This document shows, piece after piece, positions 21,948-31,600 of a stretch of 64,000 bases of DNA. The notes under the pieces were generated by a model. That model ran no database searches and was not told where the DNA came from. It saw only the letters and a program-made list of their open reading frames with translations. Location of the stretch: assembly GCA_037974965.1 (NCBI GenBank), contig JBBPFI010000013.1, forward strand, positions 868,001-932,000. The letters run 5' to 3'. Position 1 is the stretch's first letter, and each line of letters opens with the position of its first letter. The translations under genes and the position numbers were made by a program. The DNA is from Dacryopinax spathularia. Lineage: Eukaryota > Basidiomycota > Dacrymycetes > Dacrymycetales > Dacrymycetaceae.

Positions 21948-23324
21948 TTACGAGCGAGGGGGAACCGTGCCAGAGGGAGCTGCGGACGGGACGAGGCTCG
22001 CGAGCAATTCTGCGAGAGTCATGTTGGGGTGGGGCGTAATGGAGGGAGTTGCCCGCGGTCCGGCAGCCTGCTGCTCAGCCTTCTGTAGGACGTCCGTCAG
22101 GGTGGTCAAGAAACCTCTGACGGCCGTCTTGAGTTCCTCATGGAGAGCTGTCAACTGCTCTCGCTGGGTACCCGGAAGTGCAGTGGTCAGAGATGAGGGT
22201 TGCGTGGATCCGTTCGAGGCCCCCAGCGAGGGGGCGGCATGCGTTGTGTCACCGCCCGCGGGACCGGGCACGCTCTGGCAATGGTTAGCTGTATAGCAAA
22301 AGGATGGACGAACAGCGCACCGTATCATCATCCGCACCACGGTTCTTCTTGGACGGACGGTCTTGCGTTAGTTCGTCCGTACGGTCGCGCTTGCCTCCTC
22401 GATCGGACGCACCAGCGCCTGCAGACTGCGACGTCTGGGGGGCCGTACGGGTGGCCGTGTTAATGGCGTCCGCCATGAGCTGTTGCTGTGCCTGCCGGGC
22501 AAGGAGCAGTTTCCCATCTTCACGGGCTTGCTCGAGTGCCTCATTGTAAGTCAATCCTTCATGAGCACTCAGCGCGTTGTCGAGTTGGCGCTGCAGCTCC
22601 TTGACAGGGTTGACCTTGACAGGGGGCGTCTTCTGCTCCACCGCGCTGACGTCGATGAGCGGTCCAAAACCGGGAGGGTAGGTGACCGTCCGCAGCAGCA
22701 GAGGCCGCTTGTTCGCACGGCGCGCCTTGGTCTTGTGCGCTTCTTCTGAGGGAGGGATGAGCGCCGTGCCAGGACAACTGTATGCGCTTACCCCAGAAAC
22801 GACAGTCATAAGCATCGTCGCCGGCCCACTGGCACTCTGAAAGAGTCATCAGCTGAGAGGAAGGGGGATGGCCGGACAGACGTACTATGAAACGGCACGC
22901 CAGGTTTCTCCTTGGTTTGCGTATAGTGGCGAGACGGACGGAGGTGATAGCATAGATCTTCCTTGTCATCCCAAAAGCGGCCGGTGAAGAAGTAACGGAC
23001 GTCCCAGTGTTCGTGGCCAACGCGATTGTTAGTCGCGCTCTCCAGAAGCTCGCGGAGGCGCGCGATGTTCGCCCTCCGAAGATCGGCGGGCGAGGGTCTG
23101 GGTGCGACGGCATAGGCGAGCGGCACGTCCATCTCTGTGTCGAGAGCTTCGTTGTAGTCGTCCGCACGTGGGAGAGAAGGAGACTGGTGGAGGCCGCTCG
23201 TGCCTTGGGGAAGATCGGACACATCCCTTGTGGCGAGCCGGCTGGCCAACCGGCTGGAAATGTCGGGCGGCAGGGGAGCCGTTGTCGTCTGTGTGTGAGT
23301 GGGGGTGGAAGTGGGTACGGGCAT
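21948..23324 (-). CDS. transposon cargo gene B (paralog of the gene at 8.9-11.2 kb)
   Basis: Four exons (23324-22886, 22836-22792, 22742-22321, 22274-21948) give 410 residues in one frame. The N-terminus is Thr/Pro-rich and leads to VGHEHWDVRYFFTGRFWDDK. A 45 nt micro-exon encodes KCQWAGDDAYDCRFWG, flanked by phase-1 introns exactly as in paralog A. The next exon has RPLLLRTVTYPPGFGPLIDV, helical segments, and a basic NLS-like patch (GGKRDRTDE, PSKKNR). The C-terminal exon is helical (LTALHEELKTAVRGFLTTL). Shared micro-exon, intron phases and motif order show that A and B arose by duplication within the element lineage. The two conserved Cys in a short loop suggest a small metal-binding or disulfide-stabilised module. 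Function unknown. Confidence 0.65.
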
Positions 23325-24302
23325 GGTGGTTAGTAGGGTATATGCGGGTGAGGGTTCTGGAGGCGTGTGAGGATCAAGATAGTGATAGTGCAGAAGAGAG
23401 GGACGGCGTCTTCCTTGGAAGCTCCGCGGTCATATATAAGCGTTTGGGGCAAGATGTATGCGCGATGTGGCGATCTGGCGAGTCATCGCGTCTTGTGGGG
23501 TGAGCTAATAATAGCGGTGCAGACGCGACCGGGATGCGAACATAAAGCGAGACAGGAGACAAAATCCGATCGGGGAGTCAACAGGGGCGAGAAGGACTGA
23601 CGGTTAGTGCATACATGGCTCGCAAACAACGGACAATGACTCACATAAGTAAGCGGGCAGCGGAGACGCCCCGGACATCCGGCCGTCCGTTCGTTCTACC
23701 TCTCTGGCGGGACCGTATGAGCGTTCGAGCTGAGAGACGCATGACTCACCACATCCTGGCTTCGGTGGCGGAGCTGCCAGCAAGGGAAATTCATGAGCAA
23801 GGTCATCTAAAGGGGCATAGGAGGACTGCGTCGGTACGTCGGTACGCCGCAGTGTGAGTAGGGCTGGATAGGGGGAAAAGAAGTGGACGGGAAGGAGGGG
23901 TGTTGAGGGGGAGGTCGAGTCCGATGAGAACGAGACGGAGGGGTATTTCAGAGGGGTTAGGCTATGAGTTGGAGCAAGAGAATACCCGAGACGGCGGATA
24001 TCGCAATAGGGGCGGCCAAGGAGTGTAACCCGATCTGGCTGCGAGCGCAGCCGACGGACCAGATCTGGCTAGGCCGGCGGAGTAAGCGAAGATGTCCGAT
24101 GTAGTGTCTGGCATGCGTCAATCGGAGCGAGAGGGGAGGAGTGAGGAACACATACGGGTGGGTGGACGGTGAAGAGGGTTACCGCCCTCGCAGCAGAGAT
24201 CGCAGGAGTAACACACATGGGATTAGGAATACGTCGAGAGCAAGTGGAGGGAAACATACAGGGGGAAGGATAGAGCATAGAAGGAGATCCAAGTGGGAGC
24301 CT
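23325..24302. other. spacer with two AGATCT-type sites
   Basis: Nearly 1 kb without a supported gene. It contains two CCAGATCTGG-like sites around 24,031-24,070 and purine-rich stretches. Confidence 0.5.
24031..24070. promoter_or_regulatory. internal pair of AGATCTGG sites
   Basis: CCCGATCTGGCT and ACCAGATCTGGCT lie about 28 bp apart in the spacer between paralog B and the next cargo gene. They repeat the terminal motif and make the fourth cluster in the element. Confidence 0.55.
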
Positions 24303-25238
24303 TCAGGGTAACACATGCGCCCACCAGCTTGCGAGGCGACCCATGATAGTGTCGAGACCGTGCTCTGCGTCATACTCCTTAGCTCCCTCGTTGCGGGCGC
24401 GATAGTAAGCTTCGCGCGCTGCAGCGTCGTGATAGATCGCAGGCGTGTGTCTAATGCGGTTCTGTCGCTTGGGGGCAGGATCGGCAGACGATGAAACACT
24501 GGGAACCGCCTGCGCAGGCTCGTGATGAGTTGCGGTTGCAGGCTCGTTCTGAGTTGCGGCTGCAGGCTCGTTCTGAGTTACGGTTGCCGGCTCGTTCTGA
24601 GCTGCGGTTGAGGCAGATGGCCCGTCGCTGACGGTGTGTGAGCTGGTTGGGTGGTTATAGGGTGGCGGTCCGTCCGGATGGGCGGCCCGGCCCTTCTGAA
24701 GTTGGATGATTTGGAGAGCGAGCATCATGGCGGCTAATCGCAGGACCAAAACAAGCGCTTCCTCAACAGGGGAATGGGCCGGCTGATGGGCGACACCGGC
24801 CGTACGACCGTCCTCCCGCCCGCGTTGTTCAGAAGGGATGCCACTGTATGAACGGCTGCGATTGAGCAACCTGGGTCCGGGCTCGTTGGAGGGCTCGCTT
24901 AGCGCGAGGGCGGGTGATGGAGGTGCCAGAGCACGCATGATAACTTGCTCGGGGGCCACTCCAAGCTGCGCGAATAACGCATTGAGCGACACGAGCTCGG
25001 GCATGCGGAGAGTCGCAGACAGGACATCGCCGAATTCGTGAGGTTCGGGTGCACGTGTGGCTGGACCGACCAGAGCGTGAGGAGGCGGCCCGGCCAATCC
25101 TGGGGAGAGAGTGAGTTGCGTAGAGGGACTATGCGCAGTCAACTGACCAGGAAAATCGGCGGGATTCAAGCGCTCAGACATCATGGCTGACATCCAGGCG
25201 TTGTCAGTGGGGGTTGGAACCTCCCTAGTGGGATTCAT
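24303..25238 (-). CDS. transposon cargo protein with a hydrophobic segment and NEPA repeats
   Basis: A single open frame of 311 residues from an ATG at 25,238. The first half is Pro/Ser/Ala-rich with helical stretches (LVSLNALFAQLGVAPEQVIM). A hydrophobic segment (VLVLRLAAMMLALQIIQLQ, about residues 165-185) could be one membrane span. It is followed by a tandem QNEPA-x-[AVT]-T repeat encoded by 24 nt units, then a basic patch (PKRQNRIRH) and a C-terminal helix rich in Ala, Glu and Tyr ending in WWAHVLP. No known domain. It is next to, and divergent from, the multi-pass protein at 26-27 kb, so the two may form a membrane module. An upstream exon cannot be excluded. Confidence 0.45.
   Translation of the reverse strand: MNPTREVPTPTDNAWMSAMMSERLNPADFPGQLTAHSPSTQLTLSPGLAGPPPHALVGPATRAPEPHEFGDVLSATLRMPELVSLNALFAQLGVAPEQVIMRALAPPSPALALSEPSNEPGPRLLNRSRSYSGIPSEQRGREDGRTAGVAHQPAHSPVEEALVLVLRLAAMMLALQIIQLQKGRAAHPDGPPPYNHPTSSHTVSDGPSASTAAQNEPATVTQNEPAAATQNEPATATHHEPAQAVPSVSSSADPAPKRQNRIRHTPAIYHDAAAREAYYRARNEGAKEYDAEHGLDTIMGRLASWWAHVLP
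24515..24620. repeat. 24 bp tandem repeat (about four units) in coding sequence
   Basis: Four imperfect copies of a 24 bp unit encode QNEPA-type octapeptides in the preceding gene. The units differ at few positions, consistent with recent slippage. Confidence 0.7.
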
Positions 25239-25254
25239 GGCGATGGGTTGGTTG

Positions 25255-25497
25255 TTAATAGCTTAATGAAGGAGGGACGAGCTGTTGAGGCCACTGAAGC
25301 AGGCGGACGGCCGTCTGGATGTCCGTGCGCGTCGTACCGGTGGAACGGGTGGATGGTGTAGAGCAACCTTGAGGTGAGGTGGTGGTGGTAGAGGTGAGAG
25401 GTGAGAGTGGGGGTTTGGATCCGCAGCTGTGCTGGGGCATGATGACAGCTCCAGCCAAGGGAGTATCATGTGATATTTCTGGAATGCGAGAAGACAT
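25255..25497 (-). CDS. possible small ORF, unknown
   Basis: An 80-residue Ser/Thr-rich frame from an ATG at 25,497 ends 17 bp before the next minus-strand start. It may be an upstream exon of that gene, a separate small gene, or chance. No motif seen. Confidence 0.2.
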   Translation of the reverse strand: MSSRIPEISHDTPLAGAVIMPQHSCGSKPPLSPLTSTTTTSPQGCSTPSTRSTGTTRTDIQTAVRLLQWPQQLVPPSLSY

Positions 25498-25989
25498 GGC
25501 CTGAGTCGATGGCAAACGGGATGGAGTCCCCCAGGTTTTTTACGACACAATCCGAACTCTTCAACACTTGACTTTGCGAACGCGGCTCAGTTAAGCAGGC
25601 ATACTGATAGGCACTACTAAGACGACTACTAAGACGTATGGCGAGCTGGGGAATCCGGCCGAGCGGCCGTTTGGAAGCGGGTCTTGATGTGAAGAAGGAC
25701 GGTCTGCCGCTACCAAATGGTAATACTACGTCCGGACGTACGTCTGGACGTAGTGGAATTATCTATACATTGAAGCGGGCAGCTGGCTGATGCTAACATA
25801 GATGCTGGTGTGTCGTCTGGGAGCGACGTTACCAGGTAAAGTGGCCTGGTTGAGTCGAGGGGCCAGGAAAATTAGACGGCGTTGCCGCGTGTTCCACTGG
25901 CGCATGCACCGCAATTCCGCAGATACACCCGCACCCTGATCATCGAGCCCTTCGGAGCGTACTCAGCTTTTGCTTGCCACCGAACGACC
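25498..25989. other. divergent spacer with a near-perfect palindrome
   Basis: Separates the divergent membrane-type cargo genes. Contains the 30 bp near-palindrome at 25,725-25,754; nothing coding supported. Confidence 0.5.
25725..25754. promoter_or_regulatory. 30 bp near-perfect palindrome (ACGTCC/GGACGT)
   Basis: ACTACGTCC at 25725-25733 and GGACGTAGT at 25746-25754 flank a core centred on GTAC. Only one symmetric pair of positions mismatches. Its place between two divergent cargo genes suggests a shared operator. Confidence 0.65.
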
Positions 25990-27034
25990 ATGGACCGAGT
26001 CCGAGTGATCATTGCGAACTGGTGGAACGCATGGGCGGCTCGAGAGGCGGCAAGCCGACATCAAGGACGCGCAACTGGCGAACTCCCGACGATACAGGCC
26101 ACAGCACAAAGCACGGCGCGTGAAGAGGAGAGGAGAGAGCTACGTCAGCGTCGTCGCAGTCGTGGCATGCGACCGGGCGATGTAGCAGACGGGATCCTGA
26201 ACGGGTTCAACAGTGCGGCGGCGTCGATCAGCGCGTTGACGGGCAGCGAGCTTGCTGTCATGGAAGGAGAGCCGATGGTGAGAGCAGATGGGGATGAGGG
26301 AGGCAGGGGGTCGGAAATGACGGACGAGAGGATGGAAAGAGGTGCGGCGAACACCAGCGGTCCTGCAGGAGCGGGCAGGACGGTGCAAGAGCAAGGGAAT
26401 GAGCCACGGGTGCGTCCAACGGATGGACGGACGAGCGTCCGGCCGGCCGGCTGGCCGTTTGGGACGAGACGCTGACATGGAGATAGGGGACGTCGACGTC
26501 CACGGCGGGACAGACCGAAACGCCAAACAACGAGTCGATGTACGACATGAGCCGGGGAGAGTATGTCGAGGAGCTGCACAGGCGCCAGAGAGAGGGGGCA
26601 CTTGCTGGCGAACGAGCGGCGTTGGCGTTATACGATAACGTTGGGGCCGTTGCTTGGGAGGGCTGGGAATCGGCAGGGCGGCTTTGGATGAATTTGCCGG
26701 GTTGGTTTTCAGCCGTCCTAGCGTTCCTTCGCGCTGTCTGGAGGAAGGGTGTGAACCTGCCAGCGCTGGCGGAATTCGTGGTGGGCTGTATCTTCTGGGT
26801 GATCGTCTTTCTCTATTCCCTGCTGGTGGGCATTATCGGCAAACTATGGCCGTACGCCCGGCTGATCGCCGTCGCCTTAAGTGAGTCGTCCAGACGTCTA
26901 TCGCCCAGGGTGCGAAGCTAACTCGTGCGCTAGTCCTGATTCTGGTGCTGTGGCTGGCGTATGGGGTGAACATAGCGAAGTTGCTGGCCGGACTTTTCAA
27001 GTTGGCGGCAGGCTGGGGGAGCACGGTAGTGTGA
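25990..27034 (+). CDS. transposon-encoded multi-pass membrane protein
   Basis: Three exons (25990-26409, 26487-26880, 26934-27034) join in frame to 304 residues. Residues 1-140 are hydrophilic: a Trp-rich start (MDRVRVIIANWWNAWAA), an Arg/Glu-rich helix, and an acidic linker. The C-terminal third has LPGWFSAVLAFLRAVW, then a long hydrophobic block (FVVGCIFWVIVFLYSLLVGI), a short hinge (GKLWPYARL), and a second block (LILVLWLAYGVNIAKLLAGLF), so two or three membrane spans. No homolog recognised. The intron before the last exon splits the hydrophobic region, and the frame is preserved only after splicing, which supports a real gene. Membrane proteins are unexpected on a DNA transposon. It ends 318 bp before the right end of the element. 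Confidence 0.6.
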
Positions 27035-27181
27035 GGATGGCATGGGGTTTCGTGCTCATTGTCCGCTGTAGCCTACACGTTTACATAGTACCCGAACAAC
27101 TGATATCCTGTGCTTTGGCTGGACCAAAACGATCAGTCCGTACGGAAATCGGCTGTACGGACGGCCACTCGGACGATCCGA

Positions 27182-27272
27182 GCCAGATGTGGCCCACGTT
27201 GATCAGATCTGGTCGGCTCCGGTCGTGGCTGACGTACGTCTGGGTGTAGCCGGATGTTGACCACATCTGATC
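27182..27272. promoter_or_regulatory. right cluster of CCAGATCTGG-type sites
   Basis: CCAGATGTGG at 27,182, GATCAGATCTGGTCGG at 27,201 and ACCACATCTGATC at 27,260 mirror the three-site cluster at the left end, at similar distances from the terminus. Confidence 0.6.
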
Positions 27273-27277
27273 GAGCG

Positions 27278-27352
27278 GGACCCCTAACAGGGGCATACCT
27301 GTTAGCATGAGGAATAGCCCTAATTGGCCTGGCCGGCAGGGTGCCTAGGGTG
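27278..27352 (-). repeat. right terminal inverted repeat (bipartite)
   Basis: The outer 18 bp (27335-27352) are the exact complement of the left end. The inner block (27278-27296) matches the left inner block at 18 of 19 positions and at the same 56 bp offset. Confidence 0.9.
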
Positions 27353-27360
27353 GGGTAGAG
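27353..27360. repeat. target-site duplication, right copy
   Basis: GGGTAGAG, identical to the copy at 7631-7638. It defines the insertion site and indicates that the ends have not decayed. Confidence 0.92.
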
Positions 27361-28628
27361 CGAGGAAGTGAAGAAGCCGGGGATGACGCAGTGTGCTTGA
27401 TTGAGAAGCGGGAGAAGCAGGGGTCTTCGGTGCTTGTTTTGGGACGCTGGGCGGGAGAGGTGTATTGAAAGGGTTTTGTACCCTGAGCTGATGAAGGAGG
27501 TCCCTACGGAGATACGACAAGAGGGTGAGGTGATGAATGATATCCATGAATGCAATTGGATCGGTAAGGATAAGTAACGGAAGAGAGAACACCGACGATT
27601 GCGGCAACTTGTCGCCATATGGGCAGCGCACGGACCTCCCGCTTACGATGCAACCCCCCACAAGGTTTTGTGGCACCTTTCCACCTTTGCCACATCTGTA
27701 TGAAGAAGAGGGCGGAATACGCGTCCAAATTCAGGGGAACGCGCGCCCGGGTGACCCAAATTGGAAGAAGAAGAAGTGATTGGTCCCGGCCGAGCGGAGG
27801 CACGGAACGGCGCACGGAGCAAAGGGTCAAGCGGGGGCGTCCCTGGGGGTTGGGTGTGTGAGCTGAGAGAGAGGAACAGCGTGCACGTCCCCGAGCGGAA
27901 AGCGTGTTCGTCGTCCTCGTTGTCGATAGCAGCCCGCTTTCATCCTCTTCTTCCCTTTTGTCCACCCTCAAGGTCGCTTGTTCGTGGCTTGCTGGAGACT
28001 ATCCCAGTCATCCGACAGCGCGATTGCCTTTTTCGCTCGAGTCGGAACGGCCTATTTCCGACTCGATAGGGCCCGATCGAACGAGTACAGCGCGTCCGTC
28101 GTGCGAGCTGGAAAGACGTGCCTTCCTCGGCTGGTCCCGTCCTTCTCTCCACATCAGCAACCACACGAAGGTACCGTGCTAGGGATCGACTGGCAAGAGC
28201 GCTCTCCTATCGTCCTCAATCGAGCGGTTCTCTTCGTACCTTTCACCTCATTGTACCGTTCGACAACCAGAGAAGAAGTGGGCCGAGCCAGCTCGCGCCG
28301 ACATCGAAGAAGAAGCAATCAAAGAGTATATTGAATCATCAGTCCCGCCGTTCTGGCTCCCCGAACTCGGAAGCGCCAGCGGCACCCTTCTCCGCCTCTT
28401 GTCCCCGTCCCTCCCTCGCCATCCACCGTAATCTCCGCCTCGCCTGCCCCGTCCACAGCTACCGCCCCGTCCCCTGCATCCACCGCGACACCGCCAGCGA
28501 AACGCCGACGCCGTGCCTCTCCATCAGCAGCAGCAGCACTCGCTAGCTCCTCAACCACTCGTGTAACACGTTCAAGCTCTCGAACAGAGAAGGGGGAAGA
28601 GAAGGAAAGAGAAGAAGAAAGAGCAGAG
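27361..28628. other. upstream region of the histidine kinase
   Basis: This holds the promoter and 5' leader of the kinase. One frame from about 28,334 to the ATG is open and Pro/Ser/Arg-rich, so an upstream first exon with an earlier start is possible. No other gene supported. Confidence 0.5.
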
Positions 28629-31600
28629 ATGGGCGTGGCTGGGTCTCGTCCCAACCCCGACCCGGCAGTGGAGGAGCATGAAGAGCGGGAGGAGCCCACC
28701 GAGCAGACAGATACTGACAGGGAGAGGCACTCGGAGGATGACGCCGAGCCCGAGGAGGACGATGCGATCGTCGAAGCGCGTTCGGCTGTCCCTGCCACTG
28801 CTGCTGAGGCAGCCCCGCCTGCATTGACGCTCAACTCTCCACCAAACGATAACAGCAACGGGTCTGCTCATCCCACCCAAACGACTGAGCCACAACTGTT
28901 ACCTACTCCCGAACCCTCTCCACCCTCGTCACACCCGTTCATCCAACATCTTGCCACCGTTTTCTCAGCTTACCAACTCGGTCCACAACCACCCCCTATC
29001 CCCAAGTACACCGGTCCCTCCGACTGGCAAACCGAACTGATCGAGCAGAACGTCGACAAGCTCTTCCGTCGCCTATACGAAGCTGAAGAGCGGCTTGAAG
29101 GCCTCAGCCCCACTCGGCCTAACAAGCGCATCCGGCAGCTTGCGCACGGCGGTGATGGCAGTCCTAGAGGGAGCAAACGCAAACTTCCGCCTAGTACGCT
29201 GCATGAGCCACGCGAGGCTGGTTTGCCCATCACGCCAATGGACACACCGAGCGAGGCCGGTAATGGCGAGAACAAAGACCACGGGATGAAGATTTCTTTC
29301 GAGGGTATCCCTGCCGGCCTGACCGCTGAAGAAGTCGCAAAGAAGAAGGAAGTCCGCACCCCCGTCCCCGGCCAAGGTCCCACGTTCCACCAATGTCCTG
29401 CTTGCGGTCGTCCCGTCTCTCCTAACTCCGCTCTGGCCGGTATCTCCCACGCTCATATCAGCCCTACCGACTCTCCGCTTGTAATTCCTCCCGGCCCACT
29501 CAGCGCAGCCGCGTTCGAAGGCGGCATGGATGCGGTTGAGGAGCTTAAGCTGCTCAAGGCGCAAGTACAGGAGATCGCACGTGTTTGTAAGGGCGTCGCG
29601 CAGGGTGAATTGGACAAGACGATCGCTATCGACGTTCAGGGACCGGTCATGTCCGAGCTGAAGGATAGCGTGAACGAGATGGTTGGTACGCTCGGCAAGT
29701 TCGCAGGCGAAGTGACCAGGGTATCTCTTACCGTCGGCGTCCACGGGTGCGTCCTTCCCATACCTTCCTTGATTTCGATGGCTAGAAGCTAAATATATGC
29801 GCAGCCAACTGGGTGTCAAGGCGCATGTTCCTGGGATCAAGGGTACCTGGCTCGATCTGCAGAACGTCGTCAACCAGCTCGCGGACAACTTGACGGTGCA
29901 AGTACGCTCCATCGCCGACGTCACCAAAGCCGTCGCCGCTGGCGATCTGACGAAGAAGATCGATGTTGAGGCGGAAGGCGAGATCCTCCAGCTGAAGGAG
30001 ACGATCAACGGCATGGTTGAGCAGCTCAATACGTTCGCGAGTCAGGTGACGAAGGTTGCGGTGGATGTCGGGACGAATGGTGTGCTGGGTATCCAGGCTC
30101 AAGTGACGGGTGTCGAGGGTGTTTGGGCTGAGCTGACGAACAATGTTAACGTGAGTCTTGTTAATCACATTTCACACGCATATATGCTGACTATATGCGC
30201 AGCGAATGGCCGATAACCTCACTGACCAAGTGCGATCCATCTCCCGCGTCACGAAGGCAGTAGCAGAGGGCGACCTTTCCCAATCAATCGACGTCCAAGC
30301 CAAGGGCGAAATTGAGGAGCTGAAGGATACGGTGAACAGCATGATCACGCGTCTCGGCACGTTCGCGAGCGAAGTCACGCGTGTTGCGCTCGAAGTCGGT
30401 ACAAACGGGAACCTGAACCAGCAGGCGGTTGTCAAGGATGCCAAGGGCGTTTGGAAGGACTTGACGCATAATGTTAACGTGTGTTGTCGGTCATCTTGTC
30501 CTATGAGAAATGGCTAACAACAGGCACGCAGCGCATGGCCGACAACCTCACAAACCAAGTCCGATCCATCGCCGAGGTCACGAAAGCTGTCGCTGCCGGT
30601 GACCTGAGCCGGAAGATCGAAGTGAACGCCGAGGGCGAGATCCTCGAGCTGAAGAAGACGATCAACTCGATGGTGGACCAGCTGAAGACGTTCGCGAGCG
30701 AGGTCACGCGTGTCGCGCTTGAGGTCGGTACGAATGGGAATCTGAACCAGCAGGCTGTGGTCAAGGACGTTCAGGGTGTCTGGAAGGATTTGACCCATAA
30801 CGTCAACGTGCGTCACTCGTGCTCCTCTGTGATGTTGCAGTCACTGATGCCCAACATCAGCGAATGGCTGATAATCTCACGAATCAAGTGCGGTCCATTG
30901 CTGAAGTCACCAAAGCTGTTGCTGCCGGTGATCTCAGTAGGAAGATCGAAGTGAATGCCGAGGGTGAAATCTTGGAGCTGAAGAAGACCATCAATAACAT
31001 GGTGGATCAGCTCAAGACATTCGCCAGCGAGGTATCACAACTGGCGCTTGAGGTCGGTACAGAGGGCAAGCTTGGTGGCCAAGCACAAGTCGGCGGAGTG
31101 CAGGGCGTTTGGGCTGATTTGACCACGAACGTCAACGTTCGTACCATTGCCTCTTTCCCGCCTTGGCGTCCGCTCATCACATACAGCGCATGGCGGACAA
31201 TCTTACCATGCAAGTACGCTCGATCGTCGACGTGACCAGTGCGGTAGCTGCGGGCGACCTTACCAAGAAGATCGAGGTGGACGCCCAAGGAGAAATTCTG
31301 GACTTCAAGGTTACGATCAACGCCATGGTGGATCAACTGAGTGTCTTCGCTCGTGAAGTCACGAGCGTTGCGCTTGATGTCGGAACTCATGGGAAACTCG
31401 GCATTCAAGCCACTGTTCCAGGTGTGCAGGGAACATGGGCGGACCTGACTACTAATGTCAACGTAAGCATTCAAACCAGGACAAGTTGCAGTATCCTTAC
31501 AGCAATGATCAGCGCATGGCTGCCAACCTTACCAACCAAGTGCGTGGCATTGCGGAGGTTACCAAGGCTGTCGCCGCCGGTAATCTCACCATGAAGATCA

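Larger units (their letters stand above)
7639..27352. mobile_element. complete 19.7 kb KDZ-class DNA transposon with cargo
   Basis: The element spans 19,714 bp and is bounded by perfect 18 bp inverted ends (CACCCTAGGCACCCTGCC and its complement) with an exact 8 bp duplication outside. A second inverted block lies 56 bp in from each end. It carries, left to right: paralog A (+), KDZ-Ulp1 transposase (-), dsRBD protein (+), large accessory gene (-), paralog B (-), a protein with a hydrophobic segment (-), and a multi-pass membrane protein (+). Exact ends and largely open genes suggest a recent insertion. Introns and spacers are full of GGACGGACGG and CCGGCCGG words not seen in the host flanks. 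I saw no reverse transcriptase, integrase or tyrosine recombinase. Confidence 0.92.

Noticed and set aside
7639-27352. Element as a Starship, Polinton or retroelement
   Set aside because: I saw no tyrosine recombinase, DNA polymerase B, capsid-type gene, reverse transcriptase or integrase motif. The transposase motifs, inverted ends and 8 bp duplication fit KDZ instead.
7639-27352. TET/JBP-type dioxygenase cargo, known on some basidiomycete KDZ elements
   Set aside because: I looked for the HxD and downstream His/Arg pattern in the cargo frames and found nothing convincing.
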